Source of the DNA: Holophagaceae bacterium
GTDB taxonomy: Bacteria > Acidobacteriota > Holophagae > Holophagales > Holophagaceae
Length of the DNA stretch: 41,341 nt
Assembly (NCBI GenBank): GCA_025361205.1
Contig: JANYAS010000172.1
Span: 1 to 41,341 of the forward strand
Direction of reading: 5' to 3'
A model generated the notes under the pieces. The model was not told where the DNA came from and ran no database searches. It saw nothing but the letters and a program-made list of their open reading frames with translations. Each line of letters opens with the position of its first letter. The first letter of the stretch is position 1. Shown here piece by piece: positions 1 through 8,541 of this stretch. The position numbers and the translations under genes were made by a program.

Positions 1-1452
1 ACGGAGCGGTACCGCTACCGGGACGGCGGGCCAGCGGGGCCGGGCCGACGGTTGCTGCGCTTCGAGCCCGTGAGCCCCGACCCCTTGGCCTACACCGGCG
101 AGCTGGACGTGGAAGAGGCCACGGGCAAGATCTTCGTGGAACGGCGGGAGCGGGCGAACCTGCCGGGCATCATCAAGAGCGAACGCGAGATCCTCACCTA
201 CGGGGCCGTGTCGGCAGGCGTGTGGCGGCCCGTGGCCGTGCAGACCTTCGAGCGGTGGGTGAGCGCGGGGGGCGTGGTGCAGGTACAGCGGCGCTTCACC
301 TACCGCGACTTCGAACTGAACGGTGACCGTTTCGACCTCCAGCGCGAGGCGGCGCGGACGTCATCGTCCACCATGCTGAAGGTGACCCCGGAGGGCGCAC
401 GCTATTTCACCCGCCAGGAGGATGGCACTCGAAGGATCGAGGAGAAACCCAAGACCAGCGGCCGCGCTCTGGCGGCGGTGGTGCTGGTGGATCCCGGCCT
501 GACGCCGCCCGTTTTGCCGCTCGGCGGATTGGTCTATTACGACTACAACGCCTTCGGCAAGGGCGTCCAGCTGAACGCCCTCACGGCCGTGGTGTTCAAC
601 ACGGCCAGTGTGGCCATCCCGCGGGGGCTGGGCGGCTTCGACGTGAGCGCCAATGCCACGGCGCTACTGCTGAAGGGCACCGAGCGGCCCGTGGTGAACG
701 GCAAGCTGTCCGACCGGGATGGTGTGGGCCGGCGCTTCGGCCTGTTGGGAGTGGAGCTGGGCCATGACCTGGGCCTGGGCTTCCGGCTGGAAGGTCGGAG
801 CGATTTCGAGTACGACGGGTACGGCGAGGGCGACCTCAAGTACCGCACGCCGGGCTACGCGCTGCCGCCTTCGGGCCTCACGCGGGTGGGCACCCTCCAG
901 GGCTCCTGGCTGTTCCGGGGCTTTCAGGTGCGGGCCTTCCATGGCTGGGGTAAGCGTCCCGAGGGCACCTACGGCACCGCCGCGAATCCCCAGGCCGTGC
1001 CCGAGGGCGGGAACTTCCGCCGCTGGGGTGGCAACCTCGGCCTGGACCGCGAAGTAACCACTGGCGTTTGGTTCCACGGGGAGGCTGGCTGGGCCGGCGG
1101 GCACGCCTTCGACCGCTTCAAGGCCCTGGATGTGGGCGGGGTGGGGGGGGCCGTGCGCATCGCGGGGATCCGCTCCCACGCCATCGCTGCGGATCAGGTG
1201 ACCTATGCCAAGACCGGCCTGGCCTTCCCCACGGGGCCGAACCTCCGCCTGTCCCTGAGCCTCGAGTACGCCCGGGCCCGCAGCCTGGACGACGGCAAGA
1301 CCTACGGCGTGAGTGGCCTGGGCATCACCGGCGATCTGCCCGGCTTCTGGTGGTTCACGGCCGTTCGCGTGGACCTGGGCATCGGCCTCCAGAGCGACAT
1401 CGCGGGGGTGAAATCCGTGAACGGTCTGGTGGCGCTGCTGCGGGTGTTCTAA
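1..1452 (+). CDS. Outer-membrane beta-barrel-like protein, 5' end outside window
   Basis: The reading frame is open from base 1 to the stop at 1450-1452 (483 codons), so the gene starts upstream; a TTG at 52 is the first start-like codon inside but need not be used. I do not recognise the family. The first third is a soluble, charged domain. From about base 520 (YYDYNAFGKG) the protein alternates hydrophobic and polar residues with many Gly/Tyr/Phe/Trp turns and ends in Phe (LLRVF), as outer-membrane beta-barrels do. The likely role is therefore a surface or outer-membrane protein of unknown function. The next gene starts about 140 nt later with no clear terminator between. Confidence 0.6.
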   Translation, partial: TERYRYRDGGPAGPGRRLLRFEPVSPDPLAYTGELDVEEATGKIFVERRERANLPGIIKSEREILTYGAVSAGVWRPVAVQTFERWVSAGGVVQVQRRFTYRDFELNGDRFDLQREAARTSSSTMLKVTPEGARYFTRQEDGTRRIEEKPKTSGRALAAVVLVDPGLTPPVLPLGGLVYYDYNAFGKGVQLNALTAVVFNTASVAIPRGLGGFDVSANATALLLKGTERPVVNGKLSDRDGVGRRFGLLGVELGHDLGLGFRLEGRSDFEYDGYGEGDLKYRTPGYALPPSGLTRVGTLQGSWLFRGFQVRAFHGWGKRPEGTYGTAANPQAVPEGGNFRRWGGNLGLDREVTTGVWFHGEAGWAGGHAFDRFKALDVGGVGGAVRIAGIRSHAIAADQVTYAKTGLAFPTGPNLRLSLSLEYARARSLDDGKTYGVSGLGITGDLPGFWWFTAVRVDLGIGLQSDIAGVKSVNGLVALLRVF

Positions 1453-1594
1453 GCGGGGGTGCATCCACGGGTCGTCCTGCACCGGAAGCGGCTATCCTGA
1501 ACAAGAAGCCCCCCCGACCGTGCTGGAACCCGTTCCCGATCTTGGCCACGAAAGTCAGGGGATCGAGGGGACCTCACCACCTCCCCGGGTTGCT

Positions 1595-3565
1595 ATGCAC
1601 ATGCTGGATTTGATTCTGGTTCTATCGTCCATCGGAGCATGGGCGGTATCGGGACTGATGTCGCTGGGCGGCGGGTGGAAGGCGCGACTGGGCACAGGGC
1701 TCGGGGTGCTGGGTTCCCTGGCGGCCGGGGTGGGCGCCATCCGGGCGCTGGCCGGGGCCCCCCCGGCGACCCTGAATGTACATCTTTGGGGGCTGCCGGT
1801 CCGCTTCGAACTGGATGCCTTGTCCGCAGCCTTCCTGGTGCCCCTGCATTTGATCGGCGGCCTGGGCCTGCTCTACGGCCGGGAGTACTGGCCCGAGGAC
1901 CTGCCCAAGGGGGCCGGACGCACCCTGCGGTTCTTCTACGGCACCATCATCGCGTCCATGTCGCTGGTCTTCGTGGTGCGCCAGGGAATTCTGTTCCTCG
2001 TGGTCTGGGAACTCATGGCCGTCTCGGCCTTCTTCCTGGTGAGCACCGAGCACGAACGGGCCGACGTCCGGCGGGCCGGCTGGGTGTACCTGGTCTCCAC
2101 GCACCTGGGCACCCTGGCCCTCACGGCCATGGTGATCCTGCTGGGGCACCGCCTGGGGGGGTTCCCCTGGGCGCCCCTGCGAGGCGCCTCACCGGCGGCC
2201 GTGGATGGCTGGATCCTGCTCCTGGCCTTCCTGGGCTTTGGCTTCAAGGCCGGGGTGTTTCCCCTGCACTTTTGGCTGCCCGGGGCCCATGCCAGCGCCC
2301 CCAGCCATGTGTCGGCCATCCTGTCCGCCGTGATGCTCAAGACAGGCATCTACGGCCTGCTCCGGGTATCGAGTTTGCTGCCGGCCATCCCCCGGGGGAT
2401 CGGGGGCACGCTGTTGGCCCTGGGGGCCTTCACGGCGGTCTTTGGCATCGGGAACGCCCTGGCCCAGCGGGACTACAAGCGGCTGCTGGCCTATTCCAGC
2501 ATCGAGAACCTGGGGGTCATTGCCATGGGCGTGGGCCTGGGCTGGACTGGGCGGGCCACCCACGACCCCTGGCTCGTGGCCCTGGGCTTCGGCGGCGCCC
2601 TGTTCCACGTCTGGAATCACGCGGTGTTCAAGGGGCTGCTCTTTTTTGGGGCGGGCAGCGTGCTGCACGCCACGGGCACCCGGGACATGGAGGTGCTGGG
2701 CGGACTGGCGGCCCGGATGCCCCGCACCGCTTGGTGGATCTTTCCGGGCGTGCTGGCCGTGGCGGCCCTGCCGCCCTTCAACGCGTTTCTGAGCGAGTGG
2801 TTCCTGTACCGGGGCCTTTTTGCGGCTCTCCAGCGGGGCTACCCCTGGTCTGCGGTGGTGGCCCTCGTGGCCCTGGCCCTCACGGGGGGGCTCGCCGCCG
2901 TGGCCTTCGCCCGGTTCTACGCTGTGCTGTTCCTGGGGCAACCCCGCAGTGCCGCGGGTCAGCATGCCCATGACCCTTCCGGGGTGATGCTGGCCCCCAT
3001 GGCCGCCCTGGCGATCCTCTGCCTGGCCCTGGGCTTGGGTAGCCTGCTGCTGTTGCCCATGCTGGACCGGGTAGTGGCCGTGATCGCCCCCGGTGCGAAG
3101 CCCATGCTGGTGTCCGGCATGGGCCGTGACCTGGCCTGGATCACCGGCCTGGAGGTCCTCCTCCTGCTCCTGGGAGGCCTGGCCCTGGCCTGGATTCGGC
3201 GGAGTCCACGGCCGGATCCTGCCCTGGCGCCCCCCACCTGGGACTGCGGCTATGCCGCCGGGACAACGCGGATGCAGTACACCGGCAGTTCTTTCGCCGA
3301 CGGTTGGTCCGTCCACCTTCCGGGGGTGCGGTCCCACATGCGCCGCATCAAGGGCCTCTTCCCCAAGCCCCTCCGGTTCCGAACCGAGGTCCAGGATGCG
3401 ATGGGCGACCTGCTGGTGGCGCCCCGGATGGCCGCCCTGGCGGAGCGGCTGCTGTGGTTTCGCCGGCTCCAGCCGGGCTTCCTGTCCGTTTACCTCCTTT
3501 ACGTACTGCTCACCCTGCTGGGTGTCTTCCTCTGGATGCTGCTGCGGGCGCAGGTGCTGGGATGA
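1595..3565 (+). CDS. hyfB: HyfB/HycC-type proton-translocating membrane subunit (first of two tandem copies)
   Basis: This is a 656-aa polytopic membrane protein of the Mrp-antiporter/NuoL-M-N family, the proton-pumping module of group 4 hydrogenase-like complexes. It carries the TM5 glutamate (VVWELMAVSAFF), the TM7 lysine region (FKAGVFPLHFWLPGAHASAP) and the HyfB/HycC C-terminal signature TWDCGYAAGTTRMQY. ATG 1595 (or ATG 1601) is chosen because the hydrophobic N-terminus begins there; the frame upstream to 1520 looks non-coding. Its stop overlaps the next start (ATGA at 3562), so translation is coupled. It is the first gene of a seven-gene operon. Confidence 0.9.
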   Translation: MHMLDLILVLSSIGAWAVSGLMSLGGGWKARLGTGLGVLGSLAAGVGAIRALAGAPPATLNVHLWGLPVRFELDALSAAFLVPLHLIGGLGLLYGREYWPEDLPKGAGRTLRFFYGTIIASMSLVFVVRQGILFLVVWELMAVSAFFLVSTEHERADVRRAGWVYLVSTHLGTLALTAMVILLGHRLGGFPWAPLRGASPAAVDGWILLLAFLGFGFKAGVFPLHFWLPGAHASAPSHVSAILSAVMLKTGIYGLLRVSSLLPAIPRGIGGTLLALGAFTAVFGIGNALAQRDYKRLLAYSSIENLGVIAMGVGLGWTGRATHDPWLVALGFGGALFHVWNHAVFKGLLFFGAGSVLHATGTRDMEVLGGLAARMPRTAWWIFPGVLAVAALPPFNAFLSEWFLYRGLFAALQRGYPWSAVVALVALALTGGLAAVAFARFYAVLFLGQPRSAAGQHAHDPSGVMLAPMAALAILCLALGLGSLLLLPMLDRVVAVIAPGAKPMLVSGMGRDLAWITGLEVLLLLLGGLALAWIRRSPRPDPALAPPTWDCGYAAGTTRMQYTGSSFADGWSVHLPGVRSHMRRIKGLFPKPLRFRTEVQDAMGDLLVAPRMAALAERLLWFRRLQPGFLSVYLLYVLLTLLGVFLWMLLRAQVLG

Positions 3566-5502
3566 TTCTCTATCTCCTGGCAGTTCTGCTGGCTTTCACC
3601 TCTGGGATTCCCGGACTGTGGCTGCGCCGGCGGGGCGGGGAGGCGGCCGCGGTGCTGATGGGACTCGCCGCGCTGCTGGGGATCGTGGCGGCCCTGCGGG
3701 TGCTCCTGGGAGGGGCGTCCTGGGTCGTGGGGCTCCCGGCCTTGCCCATGAGCGCCACCGGGGGGCTGGCCTTCGATGCCATTGCGGCCTGGTTCGCCAT
3801 TCCCGTGTTCCTGCTCTCCGCCGGGGGCGCGCTCTACGCCGTGGGCTACTGGGATGAGCGGCACGGGAACGTGCGGCTGCTGCGGGTGGTGTTTGGCCTG
3901 GCGGCGGGGTCCTTGGCCCTGCTGGTGGCGGCCGCCCATGTGCTGACCTTCATCCTGGCCTGGGAAGGCATGGCGGTTTCGGCCTTCGTTCTCGTGATGG
4001 CCGAGGACCGGCAACCGGAAACCCGGCGGGCGGGCTGGATCTACCTGATCTCTACCCACACCGGGACCCTCTGTCTCATCGCGGCCTTCTCCCTTCTCAT
4101 GCCCTTCACGGGGCACGGACGCCTGGACCTGCTGCCGGCGGGGTTCGCGTCCAGCAGCCGCGGCACCCTGACCTTTGTCCTCTTCCTCCTGGCCTTCGGC
4201 CTGAAGGCGGGAATCATGCCGCTGCACTTCTGGTTGCCCCCGGCCCACGCCGCGGCCCCCAGCCATGTGTCGGCGCTCATGAGCGGCGTCCTCATCAAGA
4301 TGGGCATCCTGGGGCTGATCCGCCTGGTGTCCTGGGTGCCGGACCCGCCCCCGTGGTGGGGGGGGCTGTTCCTGGGCCTGGGGGCGCTGTCGGGCCTCCT
4401 CGGTGTGGCCTTCGCCCTGGGCCAACACGACCTGAAGCGCCTGCTGGCCTACCACTCCATCGAGAACATCGGCATCATCCTGCTGGGCCTCGGCCTCGGT
4501 ACCCTGGGCAAGGCCGCGGGTCATCCCGTGATGATGGCCCTTGGTTTCGGGGGGGCCCTGCTGCATGTCCTGAACCACAGCCTGTTCAAGGGCCTGCTCT
4601 TCCTGTCCGCCGGCGCCGTGGTCCGGGCCACGGGCGGACGGAACATGGACCGCATGGGGGGCCTGGGCCGGGCCATGCCCTGGACCTCCGGGGCCTTCCT
4701 GGTGGGGGCCTGGGCCATCGTGGGCCTGCCGCCCCTCAACGGGTTCATCAGTGAATGGATGATCTACCTGGGCGCGTTCCGGGGTTTCACGCTGTTCCGC
4801 TGGCCCTGGACCGCGGGGGTGGTCACCGCCCTGGCCCTCATCGGGGCCCTGGCCCTGGCCTGTTTCGCCAAGGCCTTCGGGGCGGTGTTCCTGGGGGAGC
4901 CGCGGACGCCCACAGCGGCCCGGGCCCTGGAAGCTCCGCTCAGCCTGCGGGTGCCCATGGCCGTCCTGGCCCTGGCCTGCGCCTTCATCGGCCTGGCCCC
5001 GGTGCTGATAGCACCTGCCCTGGGGCGCGCCGTGGCTGTCCTGGGTCCCGGCACCGCCCAGACGGATTTGGCCCGTCTGGCCCACCTGTCGAGCCTGACG
5101 GCCTGGGCCACCCCCATGCTGCTCCTGGCGGGCCTGCTGTGGGCCTGGGCCCGACCGGGGAAAGCCCCCCGCGACCGCCCCACCTGGGATTGCGGCTATG
5201 CCCGGCCCGGGGCCCGGATGCAGTACACGGCCTCCTCCTTCGCCCAGGGACTGGTGGGCGGCCTGCGTTGGATCCTGTGGCCCAAGGTCCACGGCGGACG
5301 GGTCCAGGGGCTCTTTCCCGCAGGGGCCCAGTACGGCAGCCACGTGCCGGACCCCGTCCTGGATCGCTTTGCTGATCCGCTCCTTCGGCTCGTCGCCCGG
5401 GGGGCCGCGCTGCTCCGGATTCTTCAGGGTGGCCAACTGTCGGTGTACCTGCTTTATGTCTTGCTGACCCTGCTCACGCTTCTGATCTGGATGGTGGCCT
5501 GA
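3562..5502 (+). CDS. HyfB/HyfD-type proton-translocating membrane subunit (second tandem copy)
   Basis: This 646-aa protein is a paralogue of its upstream neighbour and shares the same landmarks: AWEGMAVSAFVLV with the TM5 Glu, FGLKAGIMPLHFWLPPAHA with the TM7 Lys, and the C-terminal TWDCGYARPGARMQYTASSF. It starts at ATG 3562, overlapping the previous stop by 4 nt. Two adjacent full-length HyfB-type proteins plus HyfF give the complex three antiporter-like modules, as in Hyf (HyfB, D, F), but here both of the first two carry the long HyfB-style C-terminus. It is probably an extra proton or sodium pathway; the ion is not deducible. Confidence 0.88.
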   Translation: MILYLLAVLLAFTSGIPGLWLRRRGGEAAAVLMGLAALLGIVAALRVLLGGASWVVGLPALPMSATGGLAFDAIAAWFAIPVFLLSAGGALYAVGYWDERHGNVRLLRVVFGLAAGSLALLVAAAHVLTFILAWEGMAVSAFVLVMAEDRQPETRRAGWIYLISTHTGTLCLIAAFSLLMPFTGHGRLDLLPAGFASSSRGTLTFVLFLLAFGLKAGIMPLHFWLPPAHAAAPSHVSALMSGVLIKMGILGLIRLVSWVPDPPPWWGGLFLGLGALSGLLGVAFALGQHDLKRLLAYHSIENIGIILLGLGLGTLGKAAGHPVMMALGFGGALLHVLNHSLFKGLLFLSAGAVVRATGGRNMDRMGGLGRAMPWTSGAFLVGAWAIVGLPPLNGFISEWMIYLGAFRGFTLFRWPWTAGVVTALALIGALALACFAKAFGAVFLGEPRTPTAARALEAPLSLRVPMAVLALACAFIGLAPVLIAPALGRAVAVLGPGTAQTDLARLAHLSSLTAWATPMLLLAGLLWAWARPGKAPRDRPTWDCGYARPGARMQYTASSFAQGLVGGLRWILWPKVHGGRVQGLFPAGAQYGSHVPDPVLDRFADPLLRLVARGAALLRILQGGQLSVYLLYVLLTLLTLLIWMVA

Positions 5503-5504
5503 CC

Positions 5505-6431
5505 ATGCCCGACGCCCTGCTGACCCGAATCCTCCACCTGCTCATGCACCTGCTGACGGTCGTCCTCCTTGCCCCGCTCATCCCGGGGCTCATCACCAAG
5601 GTCAAGGCGCGCATGGCCGGCCGCGTGGGGCCGCCCGTGTTCCAGCTTTACTACGACCTGGCGAAGCTGGCCCGCAAGCAGGCGGTCTACAGTCGCACCA
5701 CCACCTGGGTCTTCCTGCTGGGCCCCGTGGGCACCGTGGCGGCGATGCTCGCCGCGTCGCTCCTGGTGCCCTTCGGGCACACCCCGGCGCCCGTGGCCTT
5801 CGAGGGGGACGTGATCCTCTTCGCCTACCTCCTGGGGCTGTCCCGGTTCCTCACGGTGCTCTCGGCGCTGGACACGGGCTCGAGCTTCGAGGGCATGGGT
5901 GCGGCCCGGGAAGTGGCCTTTGCGGCCCTGGCGGAACCGGCCCTGTTCCTCGGCTTTGCGGCCCTGGCCAAGGTGTCCGGGAGCACCTCCCTGACCCTCA
6001 TGCTGGGCAGCCTCGGCGTCGGGTCGGGTGCCGTCACGGCCCCGCTCATCCTGATCATCGCGGGCTGGTCCATCGTCTACCTGGCCGAGAACTCCCGCAT
6101 TCCCGTGGACGACCCCACCACCCACCTGGAACTCACCATGATCCATGAGGTCATGGTGCTGGACCACTCGGGGCGCCCCTTCGCCCTGGTGCTCTACGGC
6201 GCCAGCCTGAAGCTCTTGGTGCTGAGCGCCCTGCTGCTGGACCTCATGCTGCCCAAGGCGGCCCATGCCTGGCAGGATTGGGCGCGGTTCTTCGTGGGCC
6301 TCGGCGGGCTGGCCGGGGTCGTGGGCCTGGTGGAGAGCGCCACGGCGCGGTTCCAGATGACCCATGTGCCAAGGTTTCTCGTGGCGGGGATCCTGGCCTC
6401 GGCCTTCGCGTTCCTGCTGCTGCTGGTTTAG
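5505..6431 (+). CDS. hyfC: HyfC/HycD (NuoH-like) membrane subunit
   Basis: This 308-aa membrane protein of the complex-I subunit 1 family anchors the hydrophilic arm and links redox chemistry to the pumping subunits. The N-terminal loop KARMAGRVGPPVFQLYYDL and the conserved acidic loop ENSRIPVDDPTTHLELTMIH are the HycD/HyfC hallmarks, with about eight predicted helices. It begins 2 nt after the preceding stop. The length is usual for HyfC (about 310 aa) and all family landmarks look intact. Confidence 0.92.
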   Translation: MPDALLTRILHLLMHLLTVVLLAPLIPGLITKVKARMAGRVGPPVFQLYYDLAKLARKQAVYSRTTTWVFLLGPVGTVAAMLAASLLVPFGHTPAPVAFEGDVILFAYLLGLSRFLTVLSALDTGSSFEGMGAAREVAFAALAEPALFLGFAALAKVSGSTSLTLMLGSLGVGSGAVTAPLILIIAGWSIVYLAENSRIPVDDPTTHLELTMIHEVMVLDHSGRPFALVLYGASLKLLVLSALLLDLMLPKAAHAWQDWARFFVGLGGLAGVVGLVESATARFQMTHVPRFLVAGILASAFAFLLLLV

Positions 6432-6441
6432 GAGTCTGCCG

Positions 6442-7077
6442 ATGTCGCCCGATTTCCTCATTGCGCTCACCATGCTCACCAACTTTGCCCTGGTGGCCAC
6501 CAGCCGCATCAACAAGGCCATCCAGCTGGCCGTGGTGCAGGGGGTCTTGCTGGGGCTGGTGCCCTTGGCCATGGGGCTGGGCCGCCACGTGCACATCCTG
6601 GTGGTCGCCCTGGCGGCGGTGGCGGTGAAGGGCTGGCTCATCCCGTACCTCATGCGAAGGGCCGCGCGCCAGTTGCAAATCCGGCGCGAGGTGGACCCCT
6701 ATATCGGCTTCACCGTGTCGCTGATGCTCTGCGCGGCGGGGACAGGACTCAGCCTGCTGGTGGCCCACAGCCTCCCCCTCAAGCCCGGCACGCCCTATCC
6801 GTTGCTGGTGCCCGCGGCCCTGGCGACGCTCTTCACGGGCTTCCTGATCCTGGTCTCGCGGCGCAAGGCCCTGACCCAGGTGGTGGGCTACTTGGTGCTG
6901 GAGAACGGCATCTACCTGTTCGGCCTGCTGCTGGTGGAAGAGATGCCCGTCCTGGTGGAGACGGGGATCCTGCTGGACCTGTTCGTGGGCGTCTTCGTCA
7001 TGGGCATCGTCATCAACCACATCCGGGTGGCCTTCGACTCCGTGGACACTCGGCATCTGGCCGAGCTGAAGGACTGA
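6442..7077 (+). CDS. hyfE: HyfE-type membrane subunit (NuoK-like)
   Basis: This is a 211-aa membrane protein resembling HyfE, which contains a NuoK/MrpC-like helical core. ATG 6442 is preceded by GGAG at 6431-6434. The sequence shows repeated hydrophobic segments and a conserved stretch around GYLVLENGIYLFGLLL with a membrane Glu, corresponding to the NuoK glutamate region used in proton transfer. It is the fourth gene of the operon, 10 nt after the HyfC-type gene and 3 nt before the HyfF-type gene. Confidence 0.88.
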   Translation: MSPDFLIALTMLTNFALVATSRINKAIQLAVVQGVLLGLVPLAMGLGRHVHILVVALAAVAVKGWLIPYLMRRAARQLQIRREVDPYIGFTVSLMLCAAGTGLSLLVAHSLPLKPGTPYPLLVPAALATLFTGFLILVSRRKALTQVVGYLVLENGIYLFGLLLVEEMPVLVETGILLDLFVGVFVMGIVINHIRVAFDSVDTRHLAELKD

Positions 7078-7080
7078 CCC

Positions 7081-8541
7081 ATGGCCTGGTATCTCATTGC
7101 CCTCCCCCTGGCCGCCGCCCTCCTGGCCTTCGTCATCCCGGCGCCGGGCCTGAGGGCCCGCCTGCTGCCGCTCACGGCCGTCCTGCACTTGATCGGAGTG
7201 GTGTTCACGCTGCGGCACTGGCACACCCTACCGGCCACGGCCTGGCTGGGCCTGGACGCCCTGGGCGGTTGGGTGCTCCTGGTCATCAGCGTGCTCTTTT
7301 GTATCTGCGCCTTCTACGCGCCGGCCTACCTGGCTCTGCGGCCGGATCGGGACCATCGCATCCTGTCCACGAGCCTGCTGAGTTTCTTGGGCCTGGCCTC
7401 CCTCCTGGCCCTGTCTCGGCACCCCGGCATGGTCTGGGTCGCCATGGAAACCACCACCCTGGTCACCGCGCCCCTCATCTACTTCAACCGCAACCGTCGC
7501 TCCCTCGAGGCCACCTGGAAGTACCTGGTCATCGGCAGCGTGGGCATCGCCTTGGCCCTGCTGGGAACCATGTTCATCGCCTACTCGGCTCACATGGGCG
7601 GGGTGGAGGAACCCCTGCATTACACCCGGCTCATGGCGGAAGCCGGCCACCTGTCGCGCCCCTGGCTGCGGGCTGGGTTCGTGCTGGTGCTGGTGGGTTA
7701 CGGCACCAAGATGGGACTGGCACCCATGCACACCTGGAAGCCCGATGCCTACGGCGAAACGCCCGGACTGGTGGGGGCCCTGCTGGCGGGGGGGGTCACC
7801 AGTTGCGCTTTCCTGGCCCTGCTCCGGATCTACGCGGTGATGGTGGCCGCCGGAGAGGCCGCGTTCGCCCGGGAACTGTTCGTGGCCTTCGGGATGATTT
7901 CCATGACCTGGGCCCTGGTGTTCATGGTTCGCCAGACGGACTTCAAGCGCCTCCTGGCGTACTCCAGCGTGGAGCACATGGGGATCCTGGTGTTCGGCGT
8001 GGGCATCGGCGGCACGGCGGCCCGGTTCGCGCTGTTCCATCTGGCGGCGAACGCCTTGGTGAAGAGCGTGCTGTTTCTGTCCGCAGGCAACATCCACCGC
8101 AGCTATGCCAGCAAGCAGATCCCCGATGTCACCGGGGCCATCCGGCGCACGCCCGTCTCAGGCTGGCTGTTCCTGCTGGGCTTCCTGGCCATCACGGGGC
8201 TACCGCCCTTCGCGCCCTTCCTCAGTGAGTTCAACATCGCCGCCGGCGCCATCGGCACCGGGCACTTTCTGGCCGGGTTCGCCTTCCTGCTGCTCCTCGG
8301 GGGCATCTTCCTGGCCATGAGTGACACCGTGCTGCAGGTGGTGTTCGGCACGCCCAGCCCCCAGCGGGTCCGTACGCCCTACCGGGACACGCTGGCCACC
8401 ACGGCGCCGCTGATCGTGGCCCTCAGCCTGGCCCTGGTGCTGGGCCTGTGGCTGCCCCGGCCCCTGCAGGCCATGCTGGACAAGGCGACGGAGCTGCTGA
8501 ATGGCACTTCCCAGGTGGCCCTGGTGGAGGTGCAGCCATGA
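7081..8541 (+). CDS. hyfF: HyfF-type proton-translocating membrane subunit
   Basis: This 486-aa member of the NuoN/MrpD antiporter-like family lacks the long HyfB C-terminal extension. Visible landmarks are MVWVAMETTTLVTAPLI (TM5 Glu), GTKMGLAPMHTWKPDAYGET (TM7 Lys region), QTDFKRLLAYSSVEHMGI and ITGLPPFAPFLSEF (TM12). It is the third antiporter-like subunit of the complex. Its stop overlaps the large-subunit start by 4 nt (ATGA at 8538), so the membrane arm and catalytic arm are co-translated. Confidence 0.9.
   Translation: MAWYLIALPLAAALLAFVIPAPGLRARLLPLTAVLHLIGVVFTLRHWHTLPATAWLGLDALGGWVLLVISVLFCICAFYAPAYLALRPDRDHRILSTSLLSFLGLASLLALSRHPGMVWVAMETTTLVTAPLIYFNRNRRSLEATWKYLVIGSVGIALALLGTMFIAYSAHMGGVEEPLHYTRLMAEAGHLSRPWLRAGFVLVLVGYGTKMGLAPMHTWKPDAYGETPGLVGALLAGGVTSCAFLALLRIYAVMVAAGEAAFARELFVAFGMISMTWALVFMVRQTDFKRLLAYSSVEHMGILVFGVGIGGTAARFALFHLAANALVKSVLFLSAGNIHRSYASKQIPDVTGAIRRTPVSGWLFLLGFLAITGLPPFAPFLSEFNIAAGAIGTGHFLAGFAFLLLLGGIFLAMSDTVLQVVFGTPSPQRVRTPYRDTLATTAPLIVALSLALVLGLWLPRPLQAMLDKATELLNGTSQVALVEVQP

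Noticed and set aside
2189..5436. Long minus-strand frames of 382 and 645 codons across the antiporter genes
   Set aside because: Composition is Gly/His/Gln/Arg/Pro-rich without domains; they are GC-rich shadows of well-supported plus-strand membrane proteins.
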